NCBI GenBank assembly: GCA_016490735.1
Contig: JAEMWC010000994.1
Coordinates: 80,001 to 144,000, forward strand
Length of the DNA stretch: 64,000 bases
Reading direction: 5' to 3'
DNA from: Pachyseris speciosa
Lineage: Eukaryota > Cnidaria > Anthozoa > Scleractinia > Pachyseridae
This document shows, piece by piece, positions 44,287-57,400 of the stretch. How positions within the stretch are numbered: the first letter of the stretch is position 1; every line of letters begins with the position of its first letter. Both the position numbers and the translations under genes were made by a program. Under the pieces are notes generated by a model that did not search any database, had not been told where the DNA came from, and saw only the letters and a list, made by a program, of their open reading frames with translations.

Positions 44287-45995
44287 GCTCGCGTTAAGTG
44301 ATGTTATTAATTCAACTTGACTTCAGCAAGGTTAGCGAATACAGTTTTCAGTGTTTTTTTTTTTTTTCTATGGCGGTCTATTAGAAAAGACTCTAAAAGC
44401 CGCATCGTTAGATAAATTCAAATTACTGAAGATATAATGCAACTGAGTGATGAAGTACCCATTTAGACAGCTTAAAGGCTCTTCAGTCTATTAGTGCTGT
44501 ACACTCAAAAAATATTAGCTCAACTGACTGAGCAAAGATTTTGAACCCATTTTCACTAGTTGGAGAGTTTCCAGGTTTAAGACTAATTGGTCTTGATTAA
44601 TTTTTTGTGGTTTGTTTCTCGAAGCGAGCAGCCTCATATTTATGATATCATTGTCTAGTGTTGGTAAGTCTCACTACAATTCACGATTTCGAGTGGATTG
44701 TTTTTCTTTCGAGTAAGACCCTGAAAATGTCTTTGTATGCAACATCATAAGTTTGTTTAATAAGTTCAGTCTTTAGACAATTCAAATCGAACTGTTTTCT
44801 TCTTTGCCGACCTTTCGTATCCAAGGCTCAATTATTAATTTTTTTTTCACACGTGTTTTAAGGCTTTCATCATTTCTCTTGAAAACACCATTTTTCTTAG
44901 GGATTTGGTCTTAATTATGTTTTACACTGTGTACAATTTTCTAACGAATTCAAATTTCTTCAATCCACATCAAATATATACTTTTTGTTTTTCGTTTCTT
45001 TATAATGAGTCGATCCTTTAAGCACTCAAAATTTAATATATTCATTTAATTAACCATGTTGGGGCTTAGAATGCACAATTTCCCTTGGAGAGTTAATAGC
45101 TTTCAGGAAACTCATAATGTAATTTGTCCGACTCTTTAACACATTGTGACAATGTGCAAATATGGTCATAGCGCACTCAATATTTGCCGTACGTATAGAT
45201 ATCCAGTGATATAAGTAAGTTTGTGTGTCGCAGAGAAAAATAGAAGCTTTTCCACCGTTTTTGCAATAAGTGCCAAAAATTGTGCTTTCCCTTAATGGGT
45301 TTAATAATAAAACAATTATCCTGCTCAGACTTGGGGAATATCCCTTTATTTGTTAATTACTAGTGGATTAGTTTTCACTGTAGTAGTTAGAAGAGGGACT
45401 TAATTCAGAAACAAAGCCTTACAAATTCTGCCAAAACGACCTTGCTCAAGCGCGCGCATATAAGAGTTGATATTATTCCACCTTGAATTGTTGAGTGGCT
45501 CCTTTTCGTTTGGATATAAATTAAAACTGTTTCATCAAGCCAAAGATTATCTATTTGTTGTATTTTTTGCGATATTTCTCCTTGAGCTTCAAATCGATTG
45601 GAAACGACAATGGTAGCTTCAGTTAGTCCACCCATTGTGCTCAAAGGTCCTCAAACAGCTGATCAGCGTATTGAAACTCTTCGAGAGAGCAAGACAGCCG
45701 CCTGCTAAAAAGTGTGCATGCATGCAGAGTTTTAGGCTTTCAGCGCGAGAGTAATAAACCCTTCGACAGTCTTTTTCTGCTCGCTTCCATCTGGCTTGAG
45801 AGTTGTTATGCACGTTTTATCAGTAGGAAGGAGGAGTGTGTGTTCTAAGCATCAGCATTCCCTATTAAGTTGAGTCAATACGCGCGATGAATTAGTGCCG
45901 TTTTTACTAATTTTAGATGCTCTTTCTAGCAGTGCCCATAGATATGTCTCTACCTGGTAAAATTAAAAGTTAAAAAAAAGTGGAAAGTTGTATTA

Positions 45996-46363
45996 GGCCC
46001 GTTTCAAACGTCACGCTGCTGCCGTGCTTAGCTGGACCGGTCGACCTTTGTTTCAGTCGTGGAATTTAATTTCGTCGAATAAAAAGCTGTTGCCAAATTT
46101 CTTACTCAGACTCGTCGGGTGCCGTAATCAAAACACTGAGAAGCCGTTGTACGAAGCAAATCCAAAATGTTAATTTATGAATTGAGCTCGGCACGGCAGT
46201 AGCACGACGCTTGAAACCAAGTCGTATTACTACCGTGTAGCACTGCAAGGCTTGACGTGCTACATGGCAGTGGCAAGACTTGTTTTCAAGCGTCATGCTT
46301 TAGCCGAAGTTTATTCCATTAATTGAGTTCGACAAGGCAGTAGCACGACGTTTCAAACGGGCC
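45996..46363. mobile_element. Harbinger-like MITE, copy B intron 1
   Basis: Counterpart of 34618-34989 with the same TTA flanks and nearly the same sequence. Confidence 0.85.
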
Positions 46364-46832
46364 TTACATCGAAAAAGCGACGTTTTTGTGCCTTAAACTG
46401 TAAGTCTAATCTTTTACCCAGGTGTGCCATGAATCGAGCTTTAAAAGGAACCATCACGGCAACGTAACTCTTTCGCGATTATTCCAACTTGTTTAACGTG
46501 GTCGAATTATTCAGGAGCTAAATTGCTATGAACGGCGTTGAAACAAAGAGAAACAAATATAAATCTATCGTCATGCACCCCAGCTCTGCGACAAAACCCC
46601 GAACTCAGATTTCGTCATTTCGTGCTGTTGTTTTGAAGAAGATGGCCAAGTAATTTATCAATTCATGATAAACGCCCGAACAGAGTGAAGAATACAATCT
46701 CCGTACGGAAGAGTGACAAGACAAGGGAACGAGATTATTCTGGACCCGAGTCGTATTGCATGTTGCGTGTTTGTCATCCACTTACGTTACCTTTAACTTG
46801 TTTACACTTTCCTTGATATGGTGTTTCCGCAG

Positions 46833-47086
46833 GTGGCTGCCGACGCCTTAAGTTTGTTCCCCCATTCGACGGTAAACGTCTTGTGGGTCACGTGCTTCTT
46901 ACTCTTTCAACCGGAAAACACACACCATGTGAGCATCGCTGCCTCATGGAAAGTAATTGCGTGTCGGTCAACATTCGTCCATCAGTGGAGGATAACAAAT
47001 TTGTCTGTGAACTGAATGATGCTGATCACTTACAGTATCCGGATGATCTGAAAGATTTCATTAGTTGGACATATAGAGGCACAGAG
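46833..47086 (+). CDS. Copy B exon 2: PAN/apple domain
   Basis: Appears identical to copy A exon 2 in all three frames, far closer than the other exons. Confidence 0.9.
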
Positions 47087-47194
47087 GTGAGAGATGGAAG
47101 CAATGTTGTTGTACCAAAATAAATTTAGCATAACGACGATAAAGGTGAGTCTTGTACAGATTAGATATGTACAGATCATCATAATTTTTGTCAT

Positions 47195-47205
47195 CAACAT
47201 TATTG

Positions 47206-47243
<38 letters not shown>

Positions 47244-47310
47244 GTCAGCGTCATCGTCGTCGTCGTCGTCGTCGACGTTATCATCATCATCATCATCAAT
47301 CCTCATCGTC
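47195..47310. repeat. Compound ATC/GTC microsatellite (copy B intron 2)
   Basis: About 110 bp of ATC units with CGT/CGTC variants, against about 40 bp in copy A (35812-35850). Poly-Asp or poly-Met frames here are artefacts. Confidence 0.93.
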
Positions 47311-47393
47311 ACCCTTCCAAAACCCTCTATAAACTGAATATATAAGTACCATCACCCTTGCATTGATAGAAAGCTTTCTTTTCTTATCATCAG

Positions 47394-47508
47394 AATCCTT
47401 GCTCCAGTAACCCCTGTTTTCACAATGGGACATGCCTGAATGGGTACAGTGACAAAGGATTCGTTTGTTTATGTCCCTCTGGGTACAAGGGAGAACAATG
47501 TGAAAAAG
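47394..47508 (+). CDS. Copy B exon 3: EGF-like domain
   Basis: Same as copy A up to about 47444, then CLCPSGYKGEQCEK in place of CFCPAGYIGKQCKK. Cysteines are kept. Confidence 0.9.
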
Positions 47509-47854
47509 GTAACAATAAAGTCCCTTCAATGTAATTTCTCGTTAACTTGATAAAACCTTCCATGTACTCGTTTCTTCATTGAACTGTTTTAATCCTTACT
47601 TTTATTGTTGTAAGGTTAAATCAACTGCAGCGGTTGTATCAATATCATTTGAGGCGCTGGTAATTTAACCGGACAGCAGTCTATAGAAACATTGCTAGAA
47701 TTAAATTTCTTATCAAGGATCCATGTCACTGAAAGGAACAGTTTGCAGATTTCAGAAAAATCACTTTAAATTATGGAGTTTTACTTCTTACGTCCCATAA
47801 TTTTCCATAAATACTTTATACATTCACTATTCGTATTCTTTAATTTGTTCTCAG

Positions 47855-47977
47855 ACATTGATGAATGCAAGGAGGGTAGCCATGACTGCCATGAAAATGC
47901 AACCTGTATAAATACCGCTGGACACTTCAACTGCAGTTGTAATCCCGGACATGCTGGAGATGGACGCCTCTGTTCAG
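47855..47977 (+). CDS. Copy B exon 4: calcium-binding EGF domain
   Basis: DIDECKEGSHDCHENATCIN, then GHFNCSCNPGHAGDGRLCSG. Acceptor TTCTCAG, donor GTAAAA. Confidence 0.92.
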
Positions 47978-48248
47978 GTAAAAATCATCCAAATCAAGTT
48001 GAGACAGCAGTATGCATATATTATGATTTCAAATGACTATAAATCGGTATAATCGATTACTGTGTGGCTAGTTCTGTGATGACACGACGGGCAACTTCAC
48101 CGGGCAAGATGAAGCAAATTCTGCGCTAAACGTGGCTACCCGAGGGATAAGATGGAGCCATCTAGCCACGGCTCGGGATTACCCGTCTCCCGTTTCTCTC
48201 AGTTTCCTTATCTCAATTGCTTGCGCAGTTATAAATATATCGGTAACA

Positions 48249-48452
48249 AGAGGCCCTGCCAGGGTAAATTCCGACAAGCGACATGGTCCAAAAAGTAGCG
48301 ACAGCACAGAAAATGAAATCCCGACAGGCGACATAATTCCCGGCAAAATTCCGACAGTGGAATCAAGGCCGACAATTAGCGATTTAAACACCGACACAGG
48401 AGATTTGAAAATTCAGACAAGCGACACGGGACCCTCCCCTGGCAGGGCCTCT
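48249..48452. mobile_element. 204-bp MITE in intron 4 of copy B, 4-bp target duplication
   Basis: Perfect 16-bp ends AGAGGCCCTGCCAGGG and CCCTGGCAGGGCCTCT. AACA on both sides (48245-48248, 48453-48456); copy A has the empty site CTAACAAACTGGG with one AACA. Interior has repeated CCGACA..GCGACA motifs. Confidence 0.88.
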
Positions 48453-48936
48453 AACAAACTAGGACCATTCAGTGGTCACATCACGATTAATCTTATCCCA
48501 GGTTAGTGGCAACTCTGATTCCAGGACGGTTACAAATTAAAAAGAGTTTTTGACGCAATTTCAACTTAAAGGCAGAAACTTACAATGCAGTTTTTGACAT
48601 TAACATCCAATTTTCAGTGCTACATATATCTATTTGATATAGATACAAGTTCAAACGTAGCTTTGAACATGTTACTATAACAAGGGAAAAAATTTTCGTG
48701 CAAAATGGATCCCCAGTCTCTGCTCCCCAATTCTCCTGGTGCTCATTTTTTTTTACTATAAAAAGCATTTACAGCAATTTAAAACGAGTTAGATGAAAGC
48801 CTCGATTAACTTAACAATCGTGGCTTGCCTTTAAGCTACAGGGCCCTTCCTTGTTTGGGGTTATATTTAAGGATTTTTTATTTACAATTCCCATAGATGG
48901 ACTTTCCAATGCTCGTTATCTTTCATTCCTAACCAG

Positions 48937-50032
48937 ACTGTTCCAGTGATTTGCTCCAGATTGAAATATATCAAGATCTACCAACCAGAGGTGCCGCCGA
49001 TGTTGAGTCGTTTACCATTGATGGTAATCCGTTTCTCGTCTTTGGAAACCATCAAAGTGACATTGAAAAATTCCAAACGGAGTCTTTCATCTACAGGCTA
49101 GACAACTCAAGCGCAAAATTCCTCTTATATCAGACCGTTGATACCATTGGGGTACTAGATGTCGAATATTTTTCAATCGTTGACAGACATTTTCCCGCTT
49201 TTGCGAATCACTACAATGGAACATCTTACCTATTGTCTTCTGTTGTTTATCAGTGGGATGGCCGTCAGTTTGTTGTTTTTCAAAATATTTCAACAAGTGC
49301 AACTAGTTCTTTTAACTTTTTTAAAATGAAGAAAGGCTTTTTTCTCGCCATTTCAAATCTTCACAACCAATCTACTCACTTTATCAACTCGGTCATCTAC
49401 AAATGGATGGATGGCCAGTTTAAGAAGTTTCAAGAAATACCAACTGAGGGAGCTTTTGCAAGCACGGCTTTTGACATGTACAACGAGTCTTTCGTTGTTT
49501 TTGCAAACCATTGCAACGAGAAAAAGGGATTTTCTGTCCCTTCAACTTTATTCCAGTGGTCAGGGAGACAATTTGTCCAACTGCACAAACTGCAGACTTA
49601 CCGGGAGCATGGGATGTGAAGTCTTATGAAAACAGCGGTGACACATTTCTCGCCTTTGCCAATAACCGCAATGAAAGCAATGATTACAGCATCGACTCGT
49701 TTATTTACAAGTGGAATGGAAGCAGTTTCGTCCTTTGGCAGTCTATTCCTACTCGAGGAGCAAATTTCTGGCATCCATTTGAAATGTGCGGAGAAACGTA
49801 CTTGGCGGTGGCCAACTCCTACGATGATAAACTTAAGAAACATAACATTCCATCAGTTATATACAAAGCCTCTAAAAAGAAGCTCACCAAATTTCGAGAT
49901 ATCTTAACTCGGGGTGCGCATGGTATGACGTCATTTAAGTACAAAGGTCACACTTACCTGGCAGTTGCGAATTATTACAGTGATATCAGTAAGAAATATA
50001 ACATCAACAGCACTCTGTACAGGTGGATATAA
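48937..50032 (+). pseudogene. Copy B exon 5: EAR repeats, with a 2-base insertion
   Basis: Repeats 1-4 in frame from 48937; frame lost at 49601-49605; repeats 5-7 readable in the next frame to TAA at 50030-50032. Confidence 0.9.
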
Positions 50033-50332
50033 AATGCAATTAAAGACACGCTTAGCAAAAGTGCTGTTGGAAGGACAACGTAGACGAGGTAGGTAGGTTT
50101 TGCCTGCTGTCGTAAAAGGAAAATAAAAGTAAATACTCTCGGCCAATCACACAGACCTAACACGCGTAACGAGCCAATCAGAATTTGAAGAAATTGGGTA
50201 TAACCTAAGTGTGAGCAGCTCGCGATTGGTTTTGGTTTCTCCTCTCAATGGTGGAGAAAATGGGATGATTATTGCAAGCCAATCCAACAACGTAGTGTAG
50301 TAGTGGAAAACCAATGCAAATTAAACACCACT

Positions 50333-50993
50333 AAGGCCTCGTCCACACAAATGCCTTTTCAAAAGTATTCGTTTTCGGTGTTATCGAAAACGCATCTTTC
50401 GATCCTCGTCCACACTCTCATGTTCAACTGTCCACCCTAAGACGATCGAAAACGCTGAATGACATGGTATGACTTATGTTATGTCGAAACAGACACGACT
50501 GTAATATTTTCGGCATTTCCCACCTGGCCAAATCCAAAATCTTCTGGGCCTTCACTATGGTGTTCCTGCTCCAATCCTACGATGGGAAGATCTTGAAAAA
50601 CCCAATGCCCTAACAACAGATTTTATTCTTTGAGAAACCAATATAAGTTTGAATCGAGGAAGGTTTAGCTCCAAACAAGCTACCAAATGAGCTAGTAGCC
50701 TCCGGAAAGCATGTTTTCATCCATCATGTTTGATTTAGAAAGGACGCCAAACCTGGGTACAACTCCCGCGGTGAAGATGGCGTAAGAGTTTTTATTTCGA
50801 TCCGTTTTCGATTGTCCACACTAAAACGATATGTGGGACATATGTATTCGTTTCCATTTTGATCCACTTTCGAGAGCGTTTTCAAATCGATGCGTTTTCG
50901 ATGAAAACGCTGATCGTTTAAGTGTGGACGGAAGGCTAACGCATTGAAATGTATGCTTTTTCAAACGAAAACGCATTAGTGTGGACGCTTTTA
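50333..50993. mobile_element. GTCCACAC-type inverted-repeat element
   Basis: Left end AAGGCCTCGTCCACACAAAT, right end GCATTAGTGTGGACGCTTTT, with internal GAAAACGC/GCGTTTTC and GTCCACAC repeats. No ORF. Confidence 0.7.
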
Positions 50994-51295
50994 GCACTCA
51001 GTTGAGAGCTTCTTTAAAACTACAGTAGCTCTTAATTTTCCTTAATAATGGCAAGAAGAGTAAAATTGTTGCATGTGAATGAGAGAGGAGACTGAGAATC
51101 GAGACGATAAAAAAAAAAAAAACAGTTGTCTATATGTTATGCTATCATTTCTGCAGCCGTGGGGTTTCAAACGGAGTTATTTGGAGATGATTTTGAAGAA
51201 AAGGAAAAAAGAAGAAGAAAGTAAGCAGGAATTATCTAACAAGAGATGGGTAAAGAAAATTGCACACAGCGAAGAAACGTAAATGCGGCTTTTTC

Positions 51296-51297
<2 letters not shown>

Positions 51298-51332
<35 letters not shown>

Positions 51333-51363
51333 GTTGTTGTTATTATTATTATTTTTATTATTA
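51298..51363. repeat. (TTA)n microsatellite
   Basis: TTATTATTA with a short TTG interruption. 51600-53498 holds no gene; around 51970-52010 there is weak likeness to intron 1 of the EAR genes. Confidence 0.93.
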
Positions 51364-53502
51364 CATCTTAGCAAGAATAAACATTAATGCAGCTTGTAGC
51401 GAGTTCCAGCAGCATAACTTGACAAAACTTATTTGCATGCGTCAACTCACTATCACGAAATTTTAATCATCTTATATATTGATATCGGTCATGTATGAAA
51501 ATGCAGTTTTCCAAGTTATAACATTTTGTTTTATGTTACCAACATTCAGTTTGGTTTTTGTAGTATTACGCCAATGTAAATAAAAACCTAAATGAGGTAA
51601 ATTAACCCATCCCAGCATGTTTATGTAGAATTATAATCATCGACACTATTGTCTCCTTGTATGCGAGACTTATTAATTTTATTTATAATTTCTGTAGATG
51701 ACGATGTATAACTTCACGTTTTAAACATGTTCTTGCCAAAATGATCGTGTTTCGAGAGGTTCTAGTATTAATTTCATTCGATTTAATTAAATTTCCGTAA
51801 AAATGTTTGATTAGTTTAGTCTTAAAACTCTCGAAATGAAATTGTATTAAATCATAGCCAATCATCGCCTTTACTCTGCGAATTTTGTTTGCCTATATGT
51901 CAGAAGAGAGTACACCCCCGTTATGTTTTAACTGATGTCATCAACCATGTAGAATCGCTTCAGATAAACAATGTTTTGCTTGGAGAGTGTCCAGATTTGA
52001 GTTAATAGTTCTTAACATAACTGTGCTGATATTTTGAGAGCTTAGCGCACCTTTAAATTTTTGTGTTGTATCATTCGCATATTCTCTTAAGAAAGACTGC
52101 TAAACGAACTAAAGCTAGTTTTGCTTTCATACGTTCAACGAACCACAGCTACTGATATTCGCGTTCACTTTTCGCCGAGTAGGGTCAAACTATTAAAAGT
52201 ATTCCTGTGGAAAGTATAGCTCAACCTACGAACCTCATTGCTTCGGTAAGAATACTGAGGTCTTAGATTCTCCAGATTTCCGTCGGGAAGTCGCTCACCT
52301 TGAGTCTCTGTTTAGCTCTCAGCTCGTTGCCAAAACAATGGGCGCTTTCTTTTTACATGGAAAAACCGGTTATTCCGGTGGTTGATCAAATGGGACAGAC
52401 TTTTTCAATGGAAATTTTGCGGAAGAAAAGGAGTACCTTCTGAGATATACCTTTTTCTCGGTTTTACCGGAATGACCGAAAGATCCTGTATCATCTGCGG
52501 CGTTCCACTAGTTCCACGCTCCTTGATGAATAAATGTGCGGTTTGGCGTTCTAATTAATACCCAGTCTCTTAAGGAGTGATTCAGTGCGAAAGGAAGACG
52601 CTCGTCCAGTTATGTTTTGATTGAGAAAAAATTGATTCTGTTCGTTTTAACCGAAAATTCTCCCCGGTTTTTCCATTCAAATGTGCTCAGTGACTCCACG
52701 TGGAACATGTATACGCAGCTGCACAAAGTACATGCTGAGGAAGTTCTCAATTAAAGGTTTTTCTAACTTGAAATTGTTTTACATGTGTCATTGTTTAGTT
52801 TTTCCGTTTTAATGTTTGTTGTTGACTTGAGTTCCGTTTTAAGATTTGTTGCAGTTGATCATTAGATCTGCAAGGTAAGTAGTTTTAAAACCAATTCAAG
52901 CTAGTATTGTTTTCGTATATAGAGTAACTAATGCGGGGGCTCATTAGAAACACCAGTTCTAACCTAACGGATTGAAGTGTTCCACCGAGTCAAACCAAGA
53001 CAAAACAAACAACCAGCAAAAAGACACTATATTCGTCTTCTCGGAGATAATTTTCGTCAAAAATCACCTCCTTTTAAACTATTTTCAAATCTGTTTAGTA
53101 GCCCATGCTCATGCTTGTTTGTCCGTTCATAATAATTGACATGTTTAGCTCACTCCTGCACGCTGAGGTTTCCATGTCCCAGAACCTTAAACTTAAGTCC
53201 CTTTTTGATGGAACAGTTACAATCAACCATGGTTTTCAGTGATGATCAAACTCTTGCTAGTTTATTGTTACTCTTCTTTAACCCACTTTGAATCAACAAA
53301 GCCAAAGTGACTGCATAAAATTCAGTTTGAATTTTCCTCATGGCTGAAAATAGCCCTCCTCAACTACACCACGTTAATAATTGCAGCAATCTTCAAAATT
53401 AACAAATAAACAAAAAAATGAAAGCTACCTAATTTCACAGCGCGCTTCACTTCTAATCATCCACACAGAGACTATTGCGAAAATTTAGCAGAAGGTCATT
53501 TA

Positions 53503-54483
53503 CCCATTTACTTCTAGCCGGTTTTACGTTTTTGGAGTGATTTTCCACCTATAAACAATCCATAGCATTTCGTGACTCTTAATTTGAAACTACCATGGAA
53601 AAGTGGTGCTGTCCTAAGGCACTGGAGGCTCAAGGTTTCTGAAAACGTCATTCGGAAGTAGATATTTTTCATCCGTGGAGCTACAACAACGGCCAAAGTT
53701 CGGTTTGCTTGCGGTTTTTGCTAAGTTTACAGCCATTTTTCATCTTTAGTGGCTGCCTGATGGGCATCATTAAGCGTGACGGTAGCTAAGAGTACACTTT
53801 CTCAAAGAATCGAGCAAGGTGATGTACTTTGTTATCGAATTTGGCTTGTTACTCGACGAACTGGGAATTTGGCCGGTCGGACAATTAGTACCTTCGGGAC
53901 TCGACTACTGATGAATTTCTCGACCTACCGCCGCATATTTTGGAATTGTGAGCACTGAAGATGACCACAAGCAGGAATTTTTGGCGCTAGGTCGGAGTGA
54001 CTGTTTATATGTGAAAGAATTGGGGAAAGGAACGGGCGCTGTCAAAAATTCTCGTTATTTCCCAGCATGCAATGCGGTCGAGATGTTGAAAACGGCGGAA
54101 AGGCCCGAATGCACTGGAACAAAAGGCTGTATCTACGCTCGGGAGAAGATTGTGAACAAAAAAGGTCATTTCTAAGCTAGGACAAGGACTGAATTTTGTT
54201 ATGATGGTTGAAGTTTGGTTTTTCGACGATGATTTCTTTAAAAAACATAAAGGCAAAAAGGGGCATTTTTGTGGTTTCTCTTTGACGTTAAAAACGGTCA
54301 GTTTCATATTTGGTAAAATTCGCTACGTTTCTTGCGTTTATTGGATATCCAAATTAAAAAGACATTCTATTTCGTGCTCACAACTGACCGTTAAGACAAT
54401 ATTCCTGCGATTGAGAAAGTTGCAATGTTTTAAGGCATGGCAGTCTTGTGCGGCCGGTTTCGGCCGGTGTAGGAGTCAATGAG
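53503..54483. mobile_element. piggyBac-like TTAA element, copy 2
   Basis: Same orientation and content as 28327-29300. Right flank TTAA (54484-54487); the left is TTTA, one change. Right end GGCCGGTGTAGGAGTCAATG is shared with copy 3. Confidence 0.83.
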
Positions 54484-54501
54484 TTAAAATGTACCAGCTA
54501 A

Positions 54502-54609
54502 GGCCCGGTTCATACGTCGCATGTCTGCCGTGTCGAATTCAATTCAATTAAGTGCGGCAGAAATGCAACTGTTGATTCATACGTCGTGCTGTTGCCGCAC
54601 TTAACTTAT

Positions 54610-54643
<34 letters not shown>

Positions 54644-56715
54644 TTTTTATACTATGGAGTGTAGAATATCTTCTGAAGTGAAACTTTGTACAGGGAATGG
54701 CCGTTTATTTTTGAAAACTTTTTTTGTTATCTGACATGCTTGGTTATTTGAAGAAATCTGGAAAGTGCAAGCGGACAGTAGTATAATCCATTCCAGTGGT
54801 CATAACCCTAATCATCTGGTTCTTGTCTTCTGAGACTTGCCATTAACTTGTTGCACGTATCCAATGAAGCCTGTTTAAAAAAAACATATTAAATAAATAT
54901 TATGAAATGGGTTTCTAATAATTTATTACTGTTTATTTTTTCAAGTTGCAGTCAGGGGGTGAACTCTTCAATAAATGGTAGAAATTGTAAAGACAGGTAG
55001 ATAATATTCATTTGCAAATTGTAAATATTTAGTGGTAATTTTAAAGAATATGAACTTTCTGTTCCCTTGCAAAGCACCTAGAACGTTTGATTTATATAAA
55101 TTTTATCATCATCAACATTAAAACTATACCCTTTTTGCATGTCTCACAGAATGACTGGAAAGTTCTTAGAAATGAAAAGATATTCATTTCATCTGGAGTA
55201 AGTTTGCCAAAGGTCTTTTCCTTATCTTAAATAAGCCCAAAGTCTTCCAACAGTAGCAAACAGTCTACTGTTTTCTGGTGACTCAATAAATCTTGAGCAT
55301 GTCAAGGTTTTAAAAAGAAGCTCTGTGAATTCATTTCTCACAGTCAAAGTTGATAAATTTGGCAAAAGCAAACACGATGCTATTTCTAGAAAACTATCCA
55401 AGGCACAAGAAAAAGTTCTAGGAATGCTTAAAACTGAATTAATGAAATGGCTTTCTCGTTTCAGCAATATAATAGTAAAGGGGTATTGTCACGCTATTCT
55501 ACCATCAAGTTAAAAAGCTTAAAACTGCCAATGCATCAGTGGAAACCTTAAAATAATTGTCCAGTTTTGCTGCCAAAGATTGTACAGTAGTACTGCATTG
55601 ACACTATAAACCGGCCTATATTCTATCAAAGATGACGAGGCTGGAAATAGATGAAATTTGAAAAAACTTGCTAGTTTTTTTGCAAAATTTCAAGCTACGC
55701 ATTGAAAAATGACCATAAAAATATTATGGTTATCTCTCCCTGCTAAAATTTCATTGGAATTCATCTTGCTGATTCTGTAGGAGCATTTTTGGCAGAATTG
55801 AACCAAAAACATTGCTCCTTTAAGCTTAGCTTTCAACTGAGGTATTAGCGAGTTGAACAACAATTCAAAACGTGACAGTAAGCTTTTTTTTTACGCTGAC
55901 CCGTGACACGCTACACAAAATAAGACCCTGGACTCTGGACTCTGGATCCCTAGAGCTCTGAAAATTTGCCAATATTTCAACCCATGAGTCACTAAGCCAG
56001 TTCAGTCTTTGTCCTTTTATCAGTCACTGAATATACTTTTGGATTGTGGTTCGAATCTTTCCGCCCAGTTAGGTTTGATTTGTGTCTGACAATTCCAAGT
56101 GTGACCCGTGACTTCCGGTCAAAGACCTCGATGAGCAAGGCGAGTTTCCACAATTTTGAATCGAGATCGAAGGGACTTCGATGCGATTTTTCAACAAATA
56201 AACCTAAATTTATCTAGAAAGCATTTCGCACTTACCTTTCGACTTCAGAACCTTCGCGTGTTTATTCGACCCCCAGCGAACTTTCATCCTTTGCGTACTT
56301 TTCGGCGATTCTTTCGAGCTGTGTTCGCAAAAATCGAGATTTTTCCCGGCTACGGCGAAATTTTCCTTTCTATACGCGAGGACTTCTAGAGTGCCTCCTC
56401 GGGTTTTGGCCGTCTGGGCCAAAACCCTGCGGGAGCAACTACAAATTATACTTCTGATTGTGCTTCTCTTGTCTCAAGAAAATGCAACAAAATTTACTGA
56501 TCCTGCCTAAGGCCCAATATATAAATCTATGTTTTAGATTCAACACGGCAGAAATTCGACGTTTGAATCGGCGCCGCATTTCTGCCGAATAATACGACAA
56601 GACCAGTCCAACGTGCGGCAGAAATTCAGCAGGTGATTCAGACGTCGAATTTCTGTCGAAGTTAATTAGGCTAATTAAATTCGACACGGCAGAACTGCGA
56701 CGTATGAATCGGGCC
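54502..56715. mobile_element. 2.2-kb Harbinger-like element
   Basis: TAA flanks (54499-54501, 56716-56718). Ends GGCCCGGTTCATACGTCGC and GCGACGTATGAATCGGGCC, followed inward by CTGCCGTGTCGAATT / AATTCGACACGGCAG. TWA duplication with GGCCC ends fits PIF/Harbinger. Only short frames inside (for example 55222-55467 minus), none recognised as transposase, so it is non-autonomous or carries unknown cargo. A further nested inverted repeat occupies 56506-56715. Confidence 0.72.
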
Positions 56716-56789
56716 TAAGATCTATATGTAGCTGCATTGTTAACCTGTCGATAACTACTCTGATTTTAAGAAATTTTCAGTTGCTTTAA

Positions 56790-57394
56790 CCCTTTCGCTC
56801 CTGAACATTTTGCCAAAAAACACCTTCTAAAGCTTCTCGAGCCATTTTCTGCTCAGAATCTAGCCGAAAAGAACCAAAACTGCCTAAAGCTCTGTTTCCT
56901 GGTAGAGCTCCTGCCGTCCTTCTTTTCCTGATGCTTAATTTGAGCTTTCAAAGTTCGGGCATGCGCAGAAAGCAAGATTTCGGAGTTTCACCACCCCCTC
57001 GCCTTCTACCTTTCGCTTCCTCTCCTCCCCTTTTCTTTTGCTTTTCTTGCCTCACTTTCTTTCTCTGTTGCTGGGCATTTTCTGGGCTTCCTTTCGGTGG
57101 GAAAAGATTTGGGCAAAACTTTTAGGATCGTAGGATTAGATGGCAGGAAGTGCAGGTGGATAATGGAACAAGATTTTCACTCAAATTTTGGGTAAACGTC
57201 ACTTGATTTTTTTTGTGTTTTCTCCGGTCTGTTTGACGGAATCGTGCTCATTTGGGTCTGACTTGAAAGATTTCTTCTCCCTACACATGTTACATGGTAA
57301 AGTTGTCTACGAGCGTTAAAGGTGATGACGTCACAAGTGGTACAAAGGACGTGGTTCTGCACGGCCGGTTTTGGCCGGTGTAGGAGTCAAGGGG
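56790..57394. mobile_element. piggyBac-like TTAA element, copy 3 (605 bp)
   Basis: TTAA on both sides (56786-56789, 57395-57398). Left end CCCTTTCGCTCCTG; right end GGTGTAGGAGTCAAGGGG. The interior differs from copies 1 and 2 except near the right end. Confidence 0.83.
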
Positions 57395-57400
57395 TTAAAT

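Larger units (their letters stand above)
43006..50032 (+). pseudogene. PAN-EGF-EGF(Ca)-EAR protein, copy B, frameshifted in EAR repeat 5
   Basis: Exons 43006-43096, 46833-47086, 47394-47508, 47855-47977 and 48937-50032; lengths match copy A exactly except exon 5, which is 2 nt longer. The extra bases lie in 49601-49605 (CCGGG against CGG in A) and give TGA at 49617-49619, so the protein would be about 421 residues with only four full EAR repeats. The remaining frame to 50032 stays open and close to copy A. Signal peptide (SLLMCVVWGACFQCFWLG), PAN, EGF and Ca-EGF are intact. Either a very recent pseudogene, a truncated variant still in use, or an assembly error. All splice sites are kept. Confidence 0.85.
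42845..51600 (+). repeat. Tandem duplication unit B (about 8.8 kb)
   Basis: Same order as unit A: five exons, an ATTAAA signal a few bases after the stop, AGCAGCTCGCGATTGG repeats and the GTAAATAAAAACC end. Shorter mainly because it lacks the LINE tail and several MITEs found in A. Confidence 0.75.

Noticed and set aside
47061..47312. Acidic poly-Asp protein on the minus strand
   Set aside because: Direct product of the ATC/GTC microsatellite in copy B intron 2.
51960..52060. Possible fourth relic of the EAR-gene intron 1
   Set aside because: CTTGGAGAGTGTCCAGATTTGA resembles GTTGGAGAGTTTCCAGGTTT of introns A and B, but the match is short and no exon is nearby; cannot be separated from chance or a shared repeat.
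55222..55513. Overlapping frames on both strands inside the Harbinger-like element
   Set aside because: Neither translation resembles a transposase or a host protein that I know; reported only as interior of the element.
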